From: DATLLJ01 sp035537875
Lineage (GTDB): Bacteria > Acidobacteriota > Vicinamibacteria > Vicinamibacterales > CAVVIG01
Direction: 5' to 3'
Length of the DNA: 64,000 nt
NCBI GenBank assembly: GCA_035537875.1
Contig: DATLLJ010000033.1
Location: 7,214-71,213 of the forward strand
Below the pieces are notes generated by a model. That model searched no databases, had not been told where the DNA came from, and saw nothing but the letters and a program-made list of their open reading frames with translations. Position numbers and translations under genes: made by a program. Shown one piece after another: positions 35,114-45,752 of the stretch. Position 1 is the stretch's first letter. Each line of letters starts with the position of its first letter.

Positions 35114-36082
35114 ATGAAGCTCATTGTTCAGCCGGACAGCGGCGTCGCACCGGTCGTCACTGCCATCAAACAGGCGAAGAAGTCGGTCGATGTCACGATC
35201 TTCCGCCACGATCGCGACGAAATCACCCGTGCGCTGGAAGCGGCGGTCGCGCGGGGAGTGGCCGTCCGTGCTCTGATCGCCCACACCCACGGCGGCAGCG
35301 ACAAGGTGCTGCGGAAGCTCGAATTGCGTCTCCTGGCGGCAGGGGTTACGGTGTCGCGCACCGGAAGCGACCTCATCCGATACCACGCCAAGCTGATGAT
35401 CATCGATCAGCGGGTGCTCCACCTTTACGGCTTCAATTTCACCCGGCTCGACATCGAAAAGAGCCGCAGCTTCGGTGTTGTCACGCGGAACCGAAAATTG
35501 GTAGCGGAAGCCATCAAGTTGTTCCGGGCGGACGATGTGCGACAGACCTACGTGCCCGGTTACGACCGCTTCGTCGTCAGCCCCGAGAACGCCCGCGAGC
35601 GCCTGGGCGCCTTCATTGGCCGCGCTCGACGGCAGCTGCTCATCTACGACCCTCAGGTCAGCGACGATGCGATGCTCCGGCTGCTTCGTCAACGCATCGC
35701 GGCTGGCGTGGAGGTGAAGGTGATCGGCAGGGTCGAAGCCAAGTGGGATATTCCTTTCGAGAAGTATCCCGGCAAGAGGCTGCACGTGCGGACGATCGTC
35801 CGCGACGGGTGCCGGGCGTTTGTGGGGAGCCAGAGCCTTCGCCGGCCCGAGCTCGAAAAGCGCCGCGAGGTGGGCGTGATCATCAACGACAAGCGGGTCG
35901 TGCGTCAGATCGTGGAGGTGTTCGAAGGCGACTGGGCGCAGACGAGCAGCGGCCGGAAAGCGGCGAAAAACGCGAAGCAATCGGACGCGAAGCAACGCCA
36001 GGCAGGCAAGCGGGGCGGCGCGAAGGGATCCGGGAAAAAGAATCTCCGCGAGACCGACCGCACGCTGGCCGTCGCCTCCTGA
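35114..36082 (+). CDS. Phospholipase D-like domain protein
   Basis: 322 residues with two PLD halves. The first HxK site is present (RYHAKLMIIDQRVLHLYGFN, about residues 92-111). The second half has LHVRTIVRDGCRAFVGSQSL, with HxR and no complete HxK-D motif, so one of the two active-site halves is altered. The last 50 residues are a Lys/Arg/Gln-rich tail (AAKNAKQSDAKQRQAGKRGG) that may bind nucleic acid or membrane. No signal peptide is present. The first eight or so codons begin right after a small palindrome, CGAGCAACTTGCTCG, at about 35083-35097. Confidence 0.78.
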   Translation: MKLIVQPDSGVAPVVTAIKQAKKSVDVTIFRHDRDEITRALEAAVARGVAVRALIAHTHGGSDKVLRKLELRLLAAGVTVSRTGSDLIRYHAKLMIIDQRVLHLYGFNFTRLDIEKSRSFGVVTRNRKLVAEAIKLFRADDVRQTYVPGYDRFVVSPENARERLGAFIGRARRQLLIYDPQVSDDAMLRLLRQRIAAGVEVKVIGRVEAKWDIPFEKYPGKRLHVRTIVRDGCRAFVGSQSLRRPELEKRREVGVIINDKRVVRQIVEVFEGDWAQTSSGRKAAKNAKQSDAKQRQAGKRGGAKGSGKKNLRETDRTLAVAS

Positions 36083-36091
36083 AGACCGCGC

Positions 36092-37099
36092 TCAGGTGCC
36101 GGAACCGAGTGCCGATCGCGCCCCCACGACATCCTGCGGGCTGCGCCAGAAGTCCATCGTCGACACGCGGTGGACGCAGCCGACCGTGCAGTACGGCGCG
36201 CAATCCTTTGGCGTTGAAAACTCACGGCGGATGTCGGCGACCGTGTAGGTTTCGAGAGGGACTGCCGGGTATCCGCGCTGCTGCGAACAGTAATGGACCA
36301 GGCCTTCTTCGCAGACGTAGAGGTAGCGCGCCCCGGCTCTGCAGCGCCACTTGTTCGGACGGCCGTCAGCGAGATTGTCCTGAAAGCCGCGGATGCCCGA
36401 ATACAGGTTCTTCAGAACCTGCCAAGGGCCGTTGATCGCGGCCGAGACCTCGTCGTAGACCTTTCGCTCCGTGCCTCCCAGCGGTTTGAGACGGCCCGAC
36501 CCGTCATGAATGATGCCGATGGAGGTCGAGAAACCCAGTTCGCGGGCGCGGTTGTTGATGGTCCGCGCGTCCTCCGGGTTCTTGATGCCGCCGCCCACGA
36601 CGGAGTTGATGTTGACGTCGAAGGTGGCGTAGGCCCGCAGGTCCTGAAGCTTCCGGTCGAGTACGCGGAGGCTTTTCTTGGACACTTCGTCCGGATCGAC
36701 GTTGTCGATGCTGATCTGCAGGAAGTCGAGGCCTGCGCGATTCAACGCTTCGATTCGCTTCGGTACCAGAAAGTAGCCATTCGTGATCAGTCCGGCCATC
36801 ATCCCGTGCGCGCGAATGTGCCGCAGCAGATCGTCGAGGTCCGGATGGAGCATCGGCTCGCCACCGCTGAAGGCGACGACGGACGTTCCGAGATCCGCGA
36901 GCCGGTCGATGCGTCGCTTCATCAGGTCGGTAGCGACCGGCTCAGACACCTTGTCGTACTCGTTGCAGTAGCCGCAGTCGATGTTGCAGCGGCGAATCGG
37001 GATGATCTGGACCAGGAGCGGATGGGCGGTATGGGTCAGGCCCCGCACAAATTCGCGGGCCGAGCGCCCCTTTCGGCTGGCCGTGGTCAGAAGGGACAA
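36092..37099 (-). CDS. Radical SAM / SPASM-like enzyme
   Basis: 335 residues. The radical SAM cluster motif is CNIDCGYC (PIRRCNIDCGYCNEY, about residues 38-45), followed by the glycine-rich SGGEPMLHPDLD. The C-terminal third has further cysteines (CRAGARYLYVCEEGLVHYCS and DCAPYCTVGC) of SPASM type, for extra 4Fe-4S clusters. Such enzymes act on peptides or small molecules. A second radical SAM enzyme lies directly upstream on the same strand, ending 25 bases from this start. The substrate is not evident. Confidence 0.87.
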   Translation of the reverse strand: MSLLTTASRKGRSAREFVRGLTHTAHPLLVQIIPIRRCNIDCGYCNEYDKVSEPVATDLMKRRIDRLADLGTSVVAFSGGEPMLHPDLDDLLRHIRAHGMMAGLITNGYFLVPKRIEALNRAGLDFLQISIDNVDPDEVSKKSLRVLDRKLQDLRAYATFDVNINSVVGGGIKNPEDARTINNRARELGFSTSIGIIHDGSGRLKPLGGTERKVYDEVSAAINGPWQVLKNLYSGIRGFQDNLADGRPNKWRCRAGARYLYVCEEGLVHYCSQQRGYPAVPLETYTVADIRREFSTPKDCAPYCTVGCVHRVSTMDFWRSPQDVVGARSALGSGT

Positions 37100-37124
37100 G
37101 ATCTGGAAATTATACCCGGTGTCC

Positions 37125-38141
37125 TCAGGACTGGGCGTAGGGGACGGTATTGAGGCCGTCGCCGACCGGCGATCCCCGCAGGCGTCGCATCTGGGCTCCC
37201 ACTCTGAGTGAACCGTTCAAAATGAAGCCGACCGGTATGACACCGAACACCCGGTGGCCGGTGATCGCTACCATGCCCGCGGACGCGGCGCATCCACAAT
37301 TGCTGCAGTCGGGCGTCCCGCCGAACTGACAGGGCGAAATTGTCGTCCTCAGATCGGCCGAGATTGTCGTGGTCATGCGCGCGAAGACGCATTCAGCGGG
37401 CGATTGCGGCGGCTCGGCGAACGCCGCAAGCACCCCGGAGGAAATCTGGAGCTTCGGATAGCGGAGCCGCAAGGCCTGCAGGTCCCAGATCGCGCGCTCT
37501 CTGTCTGCGGGTGTGAGGCATTCTTCGGAGGTTTCGCCGATCTGTGGAGTGTACAGGCTGTACCAGATTTTCCTGACTTCCGGCCGCGCCGACCAGAACT
37601 CGAGGAACTCGGCGATGTAGCCAGGCCGCTGCACCTGCTGTCGTGTGATCGTGCAGTGGATGGTGACGGAGCGGCCCGAGATATTGCGTAGAATCCGTTC
37701 GTAGGTGGCCGGCGCCCGGCGAGCGTCGTGTTCGGGCTGCAGGCCATCGACCGACACGACCAGCGAGAAACGCGGGAGCTCCTGCCATTCGAGCGGCCAG
37801 TCCCGTACGGCGCTCGTCACAATCTGCACGTAGATTCCACGTTCGGACAGACGGGGCAGTAGCTTGTTCAGCTCGCGGTATCTGACGAGCGGTTCGCCGC
37901 CGACGATGGACACGTGGACCGGGCGGTGGCGATCGACCAGCGCGAGGACGCCTTCGATGAGCTCGTCGTCTTTGAGGTCGCGGACTTCACGCAGCTTGAT
38001 CCCTCCGCCGAGATGATCGTCGCCGTACGCATAGCAGCCGGGGCAATGAAGTGGACACTCGCGCGTGATCTCGATTGACAAGGCGGGTGTGTATCCCCGC
38101 AGGATATTGCCCCACGATGCCAGAATCGGCTGCAGTTCCAT
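37125..38141 (-). CDS. Radical SAM enzyme, second of a pair
   Basis: 338 residues from ATG 38141. The cluster motif is CPLHCPGC (ITRECPLHCPGCYAYGDDH), with VSIVGGEPLVRYRELNKLL for SAM binding. A C-terminal cysteine set (ISPCQFGGTPDCSNCGCAAS) suggests an extra cluster. It is in an operon with the radical SAM gene at 36092. Its start lies 15 bases from the divergent SET-domain gene, so the two transcripts share a very small promoter region or one promoter lies inside a gene. Confidence 0.87.
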   Translation of the reverse strand: MELQPILASWGNILRGYTPALSIEITRECPLHCPGCYAYGDDHLGGGIKLREVRDLKDDELIEGVLALVDRHRPVHVSIVGGEPLVRYRELNKLLPRLSERGIYVQIVTSAVRDWPLEWQELPRFSLVVSVDGLQPEHDARRAPATYERILRNISGRSVTIHCTITRQQVQRPGYIAEFLEFWSARPEVRKIWYSLYTPQIGETSEECLTPADRERAIWDLQALRLRYPKLQISSGVLAAFAEPPQSPAECVFARMTTTISADLRTTISPCQFGGTPDCSNCGCAASAGMVAITGHRVFGVIPVGFILNGSLRVGAQMRRLRGSPVGDGLNTVPYAQS

Positions 38142-38156
38142 TCGGCAACTATAACA

Positions 38157-38570
38157 GTGATGCTATCGTTATGGTCGATGATTGAGCGGCGGCGTTCGAA
38201 GATCCAGGGCTGGGGCGTCTACGCGACCGAGACCATTCCGAAAAACAAGCGGATCATCGACTACGCTGGTGAGAAAATCTCCAACAGGGAAAGCCTAAGG
38301 CGCGAGCGCCGGTACATCAAACGAGGCCACATCTGGTGTTTCAAGCTGACGAACCGTTCGGTCATCGACGCCGGTGTCGGCGGCAATATCGCCCGCTTCA
38401 TCAACCATTCCTGTCATCCCAACGCGTATGTCGACATCAAGGACGGCCTCATCTGGATTCGCGCGGCGCGCACGATCGAGCGCGGTGAGGAAATCACCTA
38501 CCACTACAACACGGACGGCGAGGGGCTCATCAAGTGCCGCTGCCGTCCCGGGTGCCAGACGCTGTTGTAG
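38157..38570 (+). CDS. SET-domain protein lysine methyltransferase-like
   Basis: About 137 residues, nearly all one SET domain. It has SKIQGWGVYATETIPKNKRI, IIDYAGEKISN, the core ARFINHSCHPNAY (the NHS-C motif binding SAM) and ERGEEITYHYNTDGEG. It ends in a post-SET-like cysteine cluster IKCRCRPGCQ. ATG 38178 (MIERRRSK) is the more natural start than GTG 38157. Bacterial SET proteins can methylate ribosomal or nucleoid proteins. Divergent from the radical SAM pair. Confidence 0.87.
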   Translation: MMLSLWSMIERRRSKIQGWGVYATETIPKNKRIIDYAGEKISNRESLRRERRYIKRGHIWCFKLTNRSVIDAGVGGNIARFINHSCHPNAYVDIKDGLIWIRAARTIERGEEITYHYNTDGEGLIKCRCRPGCQTLL

Positions 38571-38573
38571 CCG

Positions 38574-39227
38574 GTGATGGGGCCTGCGGGACGTTCCTTC
38601 TACTACTTGCACGGCTTCGCCTCGTCGGCGCGGTCGACCAAGGCGTCGTACTTCGGCGAGCGTTTTCGCGAGCACGGTCTGGCGCTCACGTGTCCCGACT
38701 TCAACCTCCCCGACTTCTCTACCCTCACGCTGACGCGGATGCTCCATCAGCTCGCGGACGAGATCGCCGCCGGAGGCGCGGCGACGCTCATCGGCTCGAG
38801 CCTGGGCGGCACACTCGCCGTCCTCGCCGCCGCTTCCTTCGGCGCCCGCATCGAGCGTCTCGTGCTTCTGGCGCCGGCCGTGATGTTCGCCAGAGCCGGG
38901 CATCATCTGCTGCCCCCCGACCGCATCGACGAGTGGAGGCGTCTCGGCTCGATGCCATTTTTCCACTACGGAGACAATGCCGAGCGGATGCTGAACTTCA
39001 CATTCTACGAAGACAGCTTCCGGTACAATCCCTTCGACGCGTTGTTCGAGCAGCCGACACTCATCTTCCAGGGTCTGCGCGACGGCTCGGTGGACCCGCG
39101 GACGGTCGAGGCCTTTGCCCGTACGCGGCCGAACGTCACGCTGTCGCTGCTCGACGATGACCATCAACTGACCGCCAGCCTGCCGCGCATCTGGGACGGG
39201 GTGGCGGCATTTCTGGGGATTATGTGA
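38574..39227 (+). CDS. YqiA/YcfP-type alpha/beta-fold hydrolase
   Basis: 217 residues. It has YYLHGFASSARSTKA near the N-terminus, the nucleophile elbow LIGSSLGGTLAVL (Ser about 80), the Asp in GLRDGSVDP (about 176) and His in DDDHQL. Small size and YLHGF...S match the YqiA family of esterases. It starts three bases past the SET stop and overlaps the SpoIID gene by four bases (GTGA). Confidence 0.82.
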   Translation: MMGPAGRSFYYLHGFASSARSTKASYFGERFREHGLALTCPDFNLPDFSTLTLTRMLHQLADEIAAGGAATLIGSSLGGTLAVLAAASFGARIERLVLLAPAVMFARAGHHLLPPDRIDEWRRLGSMPFFHYGDNAERMLNFTFYEDSFRYNPFDALFEQPTLIFQGLRDGSVDPRTVEAFARTRPNVTLSLLDDDHQLTASLPRIWDGVAAFLGIM

Positions 39228-40660
39228 GCTCGAAGCGAGTCCTGGTTCTGCTCGGCGCCCTCTGCGTGGCCCTTTCGACTCGTTCCTCGGCGCTTCAGCG
39301 CGTTGATGCCCAGGGACTCCAGCTGCGCATCGGGTTCGCCCGTCCCGGCGGCGGGTACGCGATCCAGACCCTTCCGCTCGAGACCTACATCGCCCGCGTG
39401 CTCGCGGGGGAAGCAGCCCGGGAGAGTCCGGCGGCCGCCCTCGAGGCCCTGGCCATAACAATCCGAACCTACGCGCTAGGCAACCGCGACCGCCATCGCG
39501 CTGACGGTTTCGACTTGTGCGACGAAACACACTGCCAAGTCGTGCGGACCGCGACACCTGCGACGACTCGAGCCGCCGAGGCCACCGCGGGCCAGATTCT
39601 GATGAGCAGCGGCCAGGTGGCCTCGGTCTTCTACAGCGCCTCCTGCGGCGGACGTTCGGAGATTCCGTCGAATGTGTGGCCGGGCGCCGAGGATCCGCCG
39701 TACCTCCCAACCGCCGAGGATGACGCCTGTCTGCGGGCGCCGGAGTGGGAAGCCCACTTGCGCGGGGCCGATCTTCTGCGGGCGTTTCGCGCCGCTGGTT
39801 TTCGCGGCGATCAGCTGCGGGACCTGCGAATCACGTCGCGCAACAGCTCGGATCGGGTCGCCAGATTGCAGGTCGTGGGCCTCACCCCCTCCGAAGTCTC
39901 GGGTCAGGATCTGCGCGTGATCGTCGGGCGCACGCTTGGCTGGCAACACATCAAGAGCGCGGCCTTCGACGTTCGCTGGTCCGGCGCGGGCTACCGCTTC
40001 ACGGGTCACGGGTCGGGCCACGGGGTCGGTCTTTGCGTCATCGGATCGACGAATCTAGCGGCGCGGGGAACGACGGCGCCCGCCATCCTGCAGAAGTATT
40101 TTCCCGGAACCGTCATTGCGACCGCCGGGGCCTCGCCTGCGCCGCCCGGCAACGTGCTCGTCTCGCTTCCCGATGCCGATGAGGGCGACCGGGCGGCGAT
40201 CACGCGTCTGGCGGACGCAGCCCGCGGTGAGATCGCCGGCGCGCTTGGCGTGACCCCGCAGTCCCCCATCACGATTCGTTTCCATACCACCACGAGCGAT
40301 TACGAACGGGCGACAGGCCACCGGTGGTTCACCTCCGGCGCGTGGGTCAGGAATGAGGTGCATCTTGCCCCCCTCGTGACGCTGCGCGCGCGCGGTGTGC
40401 TCGATCGGACCGTCCGCCACGCGATCGTGCACGCGATGGTCGACGAGGTGCTCGCAAACCGGCCCGCATGGGTGAGGGAAGGGGCGGCTCTGTACTTCTC
40501 CGGCGAGCGTTCGCTGCCCGAACGACGCGAGGCTTGTCCGCAGGACAGCGAACTGCTGCAGCCGGTGTCGGCCGGTGCGTTGGCCGATGCCTACGCCCGC
40601 GCCAGATCCTGCTTCACGCGGCAAATCAACGACGGAAGGAACTGGCGGGACGTGAGGTAG
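39224..40660 (+). CDS. SpoIID/LytB-domain protein with a metallopeptidase-like C-terminal region
   Basis: 478 residues with a signal peptide. The SpoIID/LytB domain spans about 35-300, with PLETYIARVLAGEAARESPA, ALAITIRTYALGNRDRH, FYSASCGGRSEIPSNVWPG and the end GHGSGHGVGLCVIG. SpoIID is a peptidoglycan lytic transglycosylase. The last 170 residues contain HAIVHAMVDEVLANRP and AWVREGAALYFSGE, like the HExxH-less zinc-peptidase MA family (WxxEGxA), so this looks like a fusion. The start overlaps the hydrolase stop. Confidence 0.85.
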   Translation: MSSKRVLVLLGALCVALSTRSSALQRVDAQGLQLRIGFARPGGGYAIQTLPLETYIARVLAGEAARESPAAALEALAITIRTYALGNRDRHRADGFDLCDETHCQVVRTATPATTRAAEATAGQILMSSGQVASVFYSASCGGRSEIPSNVWPGAEDPPYLPTAEDDACLRAPEWEAHLRGADLLRAFRAAGFRGDQLRDLRITSRNSSDRVARLQVVGLTPSEVSGQDLRVIVGRTLGWQHIKSAAFDVRWSGAGYRFTGHGSGHGVGLCVIGSTNLAARGTTAPAILQKYFPGTVIATAGASPAPPGNVLVSLPDADEGDRAAITRLADAARGEIAGALGVTPQSPITIRFHTTTSDYERATGHRWFTSGAWVRNEVHLAPLVTLRARGVLDRTVRHAIVHAMVDEVLANRPAWVREGAALYFSGERSLPERREACPQDSELLQPVSAGALADAYARARSCFTRQINDGRNWRDVR

Positions 40661-40696
40661 GCGTCGGTCAAGGCGAGCGGACGGGCGAAACCGCGC

Positions 40697-41392
40697 TCAG
40701 CGGCGCTCGGGATTCGGCGCCGGCACGACCATACCGGGTACAGGCACCCCGACGGAAACGGCAGGGGGCTGCGGATTCTGCGGGGCCTGGTCCGGCTGGT
40801 CCGTCTGGCGCGGGCCTGGGAACCCGGGAGCAGGAACGTAGTCGACGGGTGGCGAGAACTCCGGACGCGTCTGTTGCGGCTGCGGAGGTCGGCCCTCCTG
40901 ATCGTCCGGCAATGGCTGGCCGTCAGGACCGGGAACACGCAACACCTCTGATCCCGGGAAAACCGGCGAGCCAGGAGCCGTCTGCTGTTCCGGCTGCGCC
41001 AGCATGGTTCGCCGGGACTCAGCTGCGGCCGACTTCGACGTTACGGTAGTGGTTGGCAGAATCAGAATTCGATCGAACCTGGATTTCGCCGGCGCCGGTG
41101 CGCGCTTGGCGATTCCCAGGAATCCAGCCGCAGATTGCAGCACGACGTCGAGCGCTTCGTTCTCGGACACTTGATCCAGCCTGACCGTCAGACGTCTGCC
41201 CGGAACGAGATCACCGTTCACGAACCGGGTCTCGCCCACGCGAGCCCACTCGTCGAGGATCTGCGCGACCGTCGCGTTTTCGGCGACAAGCGTGACTTGC
41301 CCGTCCGCGATGGTCAAAGCGACCTGCGCCGCGGCACGATACGGTACGACCAGCGCAAACAGCAGTACGAGAGTCACCCCGATCAAACGCAC
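40697..41392 (-). CDS. Exported STN-like protein with Pro/Gln-rich tail
   Basis: 231 residues. A signal peptide (MRLIGVTLVLLFALVVP, AAAQ) is followed by a small domain (about 25-90, ATVAQILDEWARVGETRFVN and LDQVSENEALDVVLQS) resembling the secretin/TonB short N-terminal (STN) fold. The C-terminal 120 residues are Pro/Gln/Gly-rich (PPQPQQTRPEF, QAPQNPQPPA) and probably disordered. No partner secretin is nearby. Start at ATG 41392; function unknown. Confidence 0.65.
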   Translation of the reverse strand: MRLIGVTLVLLFALVVPYRAAAQVALTIADGQVTLVAENATVAQILDEWARVGETRFVNGDLVPGRRLTVRLDQVSENEALDVVLQSAAGFLGIAKRAPAPAKSRFDRILILPTTTVTSKSAAAESRRTMLAQPEQQTAPGSPVFPGSEVLRVPGPDGQPLPDDQEGRPPQPQQTRPEFSPPVDYVPAPGFPGPRQTDQPDQAPQNPQPPAVSVGVPVPGMVVPAPNPERR

Positions 41393-41501
41393 GACTTGAC
41401 TATACGCGGCTCCAGTGGGCGTGGCGAGCTGAGCCGCAGCTGGTGCGGAGCTTCTCGATCACGGGAAAAGAGGTCTTGCAAGGAGGGAAAAGGAAACCGC
41501 G

Positions 41502-42994
<1,493 letters not shown>

Positions 42995-42998
<4 letters not shown>

Positions 42999-43714
42999 CG
43001 TTCAGCTCCAGACAGGGGAATGGCGACGAGTGCCGTGCCTCGCGCGGCGCGGGGATCGAACGAGCTCGGCGGCGAGCTCTCTCGGTCGGCGGGAGACCAC
43101 AGGCGTCCCCGATGTGCTTCGATCACGCGACGTGCGAGCGCAAGAGACAGTCCCACGCCTCCTCTTTTCTCGTCGAACCTTCCGACCGGGGCCTTGTATG
43201 CTGCTTGTACAGCGTCCGCTTCCGCAACTATTATTACCGCTGAGTTCGAGTCGCGGTTCAGCTCCTTGCGTCTATCAACGACGACGGTGCAGGGACCGAC
43301 TTTTTCTCGCAGGATCGCCTGGAAAAGCGCGGCAAATGCCGGCCTCAGGCGCTGTTCGTCACCCTTGATTATGGCGCCGGACGTGTCGCCGTGAACCTCT
43401 AAACGCACGTCGCGATCCGCAGCCTCATGCACACCGTCGGCCACTTCCGCGACGAGCGGAAAGAGATCGGTTTCGGTCGTGGACATCGAAATCGAACCCT
43501 CGTCGAACTTCGCCACTTCGCTCAATGCGGCAATGAGCGAGACGAGACGCGCGCAGGACTTCTCGGCCTCCTCCACCATCCTCCGTTGTCGCTCTCCGAG
43601 CGGCTCATCCGTATCGCGTTGCAGCATCCTGAGGTAACCGCCGACGACGCTCGCGGGCGTCCGGAGCTCGTGCACGGCGAGGGCGATCAATCGAGGATAG
43701 GATTCTTCAGTCAT
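42995..43714 (-). CDS. Small soluble histidine kinase partner of the sigma-54 regulator
   Basis: 239 residues without membrane segments. HisKA phosphoacceptor: LIALAVHELRTPASVVGGYL (His about 14). The ATPase half is reduced (IKGDEQRLRPAFAALFQAIL, GVGLSLALARRVIEAHRG): the N box lost its Asn (ALFQAILREK), and no clear DxGxG motif is visible, so catalysis could be weak or the protein could act mainly as a phosphatase. It is 4-base coupled to the regulator at 41502. Confidence 0.8.
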
Positions 43715-43973
43715 ACCTCAGGTCGAGCGTAGCATGTCAGGCAATCGCAGATTCGCTTCCCAAGATGTGAAAAACCCGTTCCGCTGTCAACGGCGGCGAA
43801 GGGGCTGATTCTGTGGCACATCCTGGAAGATCCTCCAGTATTCGGCCAGGCTGTTCGTGGTCGGAACGCTGCTGGTCGGGCTCGGAGCGGCTGTCCGCAA
43901 AGCGGTCTGAGGGGCCCACGTCGCTTTACGCAATCTGGAAGCGTGGGCCTATAATGGAGTCCAAAGGTGACCC

Positions 43974-44942
43974 ATGCTGATTAAGCGCCCCACCGACATC
44001 CCCAGCTCGGAAATCACCGACAAGAAGGTCTATTTCAACCGCCGCGACTTCATCCGTGCCGCCACGGGGACCGCCGCGGTGGCGGCCGCTGGTTTCATTG
44101 GCGCGAAAGCCGTCCTTCGCGCTCAGCCGCCGGCACCGCGCGGCGTGAAGTTCACCGGCCTCAAGCCGAGCGAGTTCAGCACCGACGAAAAGGCGAACAC
44201 GTGGGAGCAGATCACCACCTATAACAATTACTACGAGTTCGGAACCGCAAAGGACGAGCCCGCCTACAACGCCCGGCGTTTGAAGCCTTCACCCTGGTCG
44301 GTCGCCGTCGAGGGCGAGGTGGCCAAGCCGGCGGTGTACCACTTCGAAGACATTCTGAAAGGCGTGGCCCTGGAGGACCGAATCTACCGGCTGCGCTGCG
44401 TCGAGGCGTGGTCGATGGTGATTCCGTGGGTCGGTTTCCCGTTGAGCGAGTTCATCAAACGAGTGCAGCCGACGTCGAAAGCCAAGTTCGTCGAGTTCAT
44501 CACCCTTGCGGACGCGACGCAAATGCCGGGGCTCCGTCTCGGGAGCCTTCGCTGGCCGTACGTCGAAGGGCTGCGGATGGATGAGGCGATGCATCCGTTG
44601 ACGATCCTTTCGGTCGGCCTGTACGGTGAGACGCTGCCCAACCAGAACGGCGCGCCCATCCGCGTGGTGATTCCGTGGAAGTACGGGTTCAAGAGCGCCA
44701 AGTCGATCGTCAAGATCAGGTTCGTCGAGCAGCAACCGGTCAACAGCTGGCAGTTTGCCCAGCCGAGCGAGTACGGCTTCTACTCGAACGTGAATCCCCA
44801 GGTCGATCACCCGCGCTGGAGTCAGGCCAGGGAGGTCCGCCTGCCGGGACTCTTCAAGAACCGGCCCACCGTGATGTTCAACGGGTACGCGGACCAGGTC
44901 TCGAAGCTGTACACCGGCATGGATCTGAGAAAGAACTACTAG
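43974..44942 (+). CDS. msrP: Protein-methionine-sulfoxide reductase catalytic subunit MsrP
   Basis: 322-residue molybdopterin enzyme, exported by Tat (NRRDFIRAATGTAAVAAAGF). The molybdenum Cys ligand is in YRLRCVEAWSMVIPWVGFPL, which is the family signature; LPNQNGAPIRVVIPWKYGFK is also conserved. It repairs oxidised Met in periplasmic proteins using electrons from MsrQ, whose gene is eight bases downstream. The 259 bases before it (43715-43973) hold no believable gene. Confidence 0.95.
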   Translation: MLIKRPTDIPSSEITDKKVYFNRRDFIRAATGTAAVAAAGFIGAKAVLRAQPPAPRGVKFTGLKPSEFSTDEKANTWEQITTYNNYYEFGTAKDEPAYNARRLKPSPWSVAVEGEVAKPAVYHFEDILKGVALEDRIYRLRCVEAWSMVIPWVGFPLSEFIKRVQPTSKAKFVEFITLADATQMPGLRLGSLRWPYVEGLRMDEAMHPLTILSVGLYGETLPNQNGAPIRVVIPWKYGFKSAKSIVKIRFVEQQPVNSWQFAQPSEYGFYSNVNPQVDHPRWSQAREVRLPGLFKNRPTVMFNGYADQVSKLYTGMDLRKNY

Positions 44943-44950
44943 CGCGGGGC

Positions 44951-45700
44951 GTGACCGCGAACCAGCTAATCCGATGGGGGCTCAAGCCGGCCGTCTTTGC
45001 CGCTGCCCTTGTGCCTGCTGCCACGATCAGCTACCTGACGTGGGCGGCGTATAACGGAGAGCAGAGCGCGTGGCCGGCGCTGACCGGCAATCTCAGCGCG
45101 AATCCCCTCAGCGATATCACGAATCGCACGGGCCTGTGGACTCTGCGGTTCCTCTGTCTGACGCTCGCGGTCACACCGCTGCGCAGGCTGACCGGCTGGA
45201 ACGGCGCCATCCGGTTTCGCCGCATGCTCGGCCTGTTCGCCTTTTTTTACGGAACTCTCCACTTCCTGACGTACGCGATTCTCGATCGCTTCATGAGCCT
45301 GGAAGTGCCCGACATGACGTCGGCCGCTTCGTGGCGCGCGCTGACCGTCTGGATTGCCGACGATGTCGCGATGCGACCCTTCATCACGGTCGGCTTCACG
45401 GCGTTCGTTCTGATGATCCCGTTGGCCTTGACGTCCACGGCCGGCATGATTCGCCGTCTCGGCGGTCATCGCTGGCAGATGCTCCATCGTCTTGCCTATG
45501 TCTCGGCTGTTGCCGGCGTGCTGCATTTCTGGTGGCTCGTGAAGCTCGACGTTCGCCGTCCCGCGTTCTACGGGGCGATCATCGCCATCCTCCTGGCGTT
45601 CCGCGTCTTCCGGGCTCGCCTCCACGCCGTCCCTCGGCGAGCCGGGCCTGGGCATCCTCCGGTGCCCGAGCTGGGCAGCATGGACCGTCAGCGTCGATGA
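44951..45700 (+). CDS. msrQ: Heme membrane subunit MsrQ
   Basis: 249 residues from GTG 44951. About six membrane helices hold the ferric-reductase-like heme ligands: RRMLGLFAFFYGTLHFLTYA (His in helix) and HRWQMLHRLAYVSAVAGVLH (His pair). Passes electrons from the quinone pool to MsrP. The open frame continues upstream to 44675, but that part overlaps msrP in another frame and is not coding. Confidence 0.92.
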   Translation: MTANQLIRWGLKPAVFAAALVPAATISYLTWAAYNGEQSAWPALTGNLSANPLSDITNRTGLWTLRFLCLTLAVTPLRRLTGWNGAIRFRRMLGLFAFFYGTLHFLTYAILDRFMSLEVPDMTSAASWRALTVWIADDVAMRPFITVGFTAFVLMIPLALTSTAGMIRRLGGHRWQMLHRLAYVSAVAGVLHFWWLVKLDVRRPAFYGAIIAILLAFRVFRARLHAVPRRAGPGHPPVPELGSMDRQRR

Positions 45701-45752
45701 TAGGATGAAAAGTTCCGGAAGCCGTTCAATCACAGCGGATTAGTCGAGCACC

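Noticed and set aside
43715..43973. Possible small proteins between the histidine kinase and msrP, including a 60-residue minus-strand frame
   Set aside because: The minus frame has no ribosome site or fold; the plus-strand hydrophobic stretch before 43909 has no usable start within its frame.
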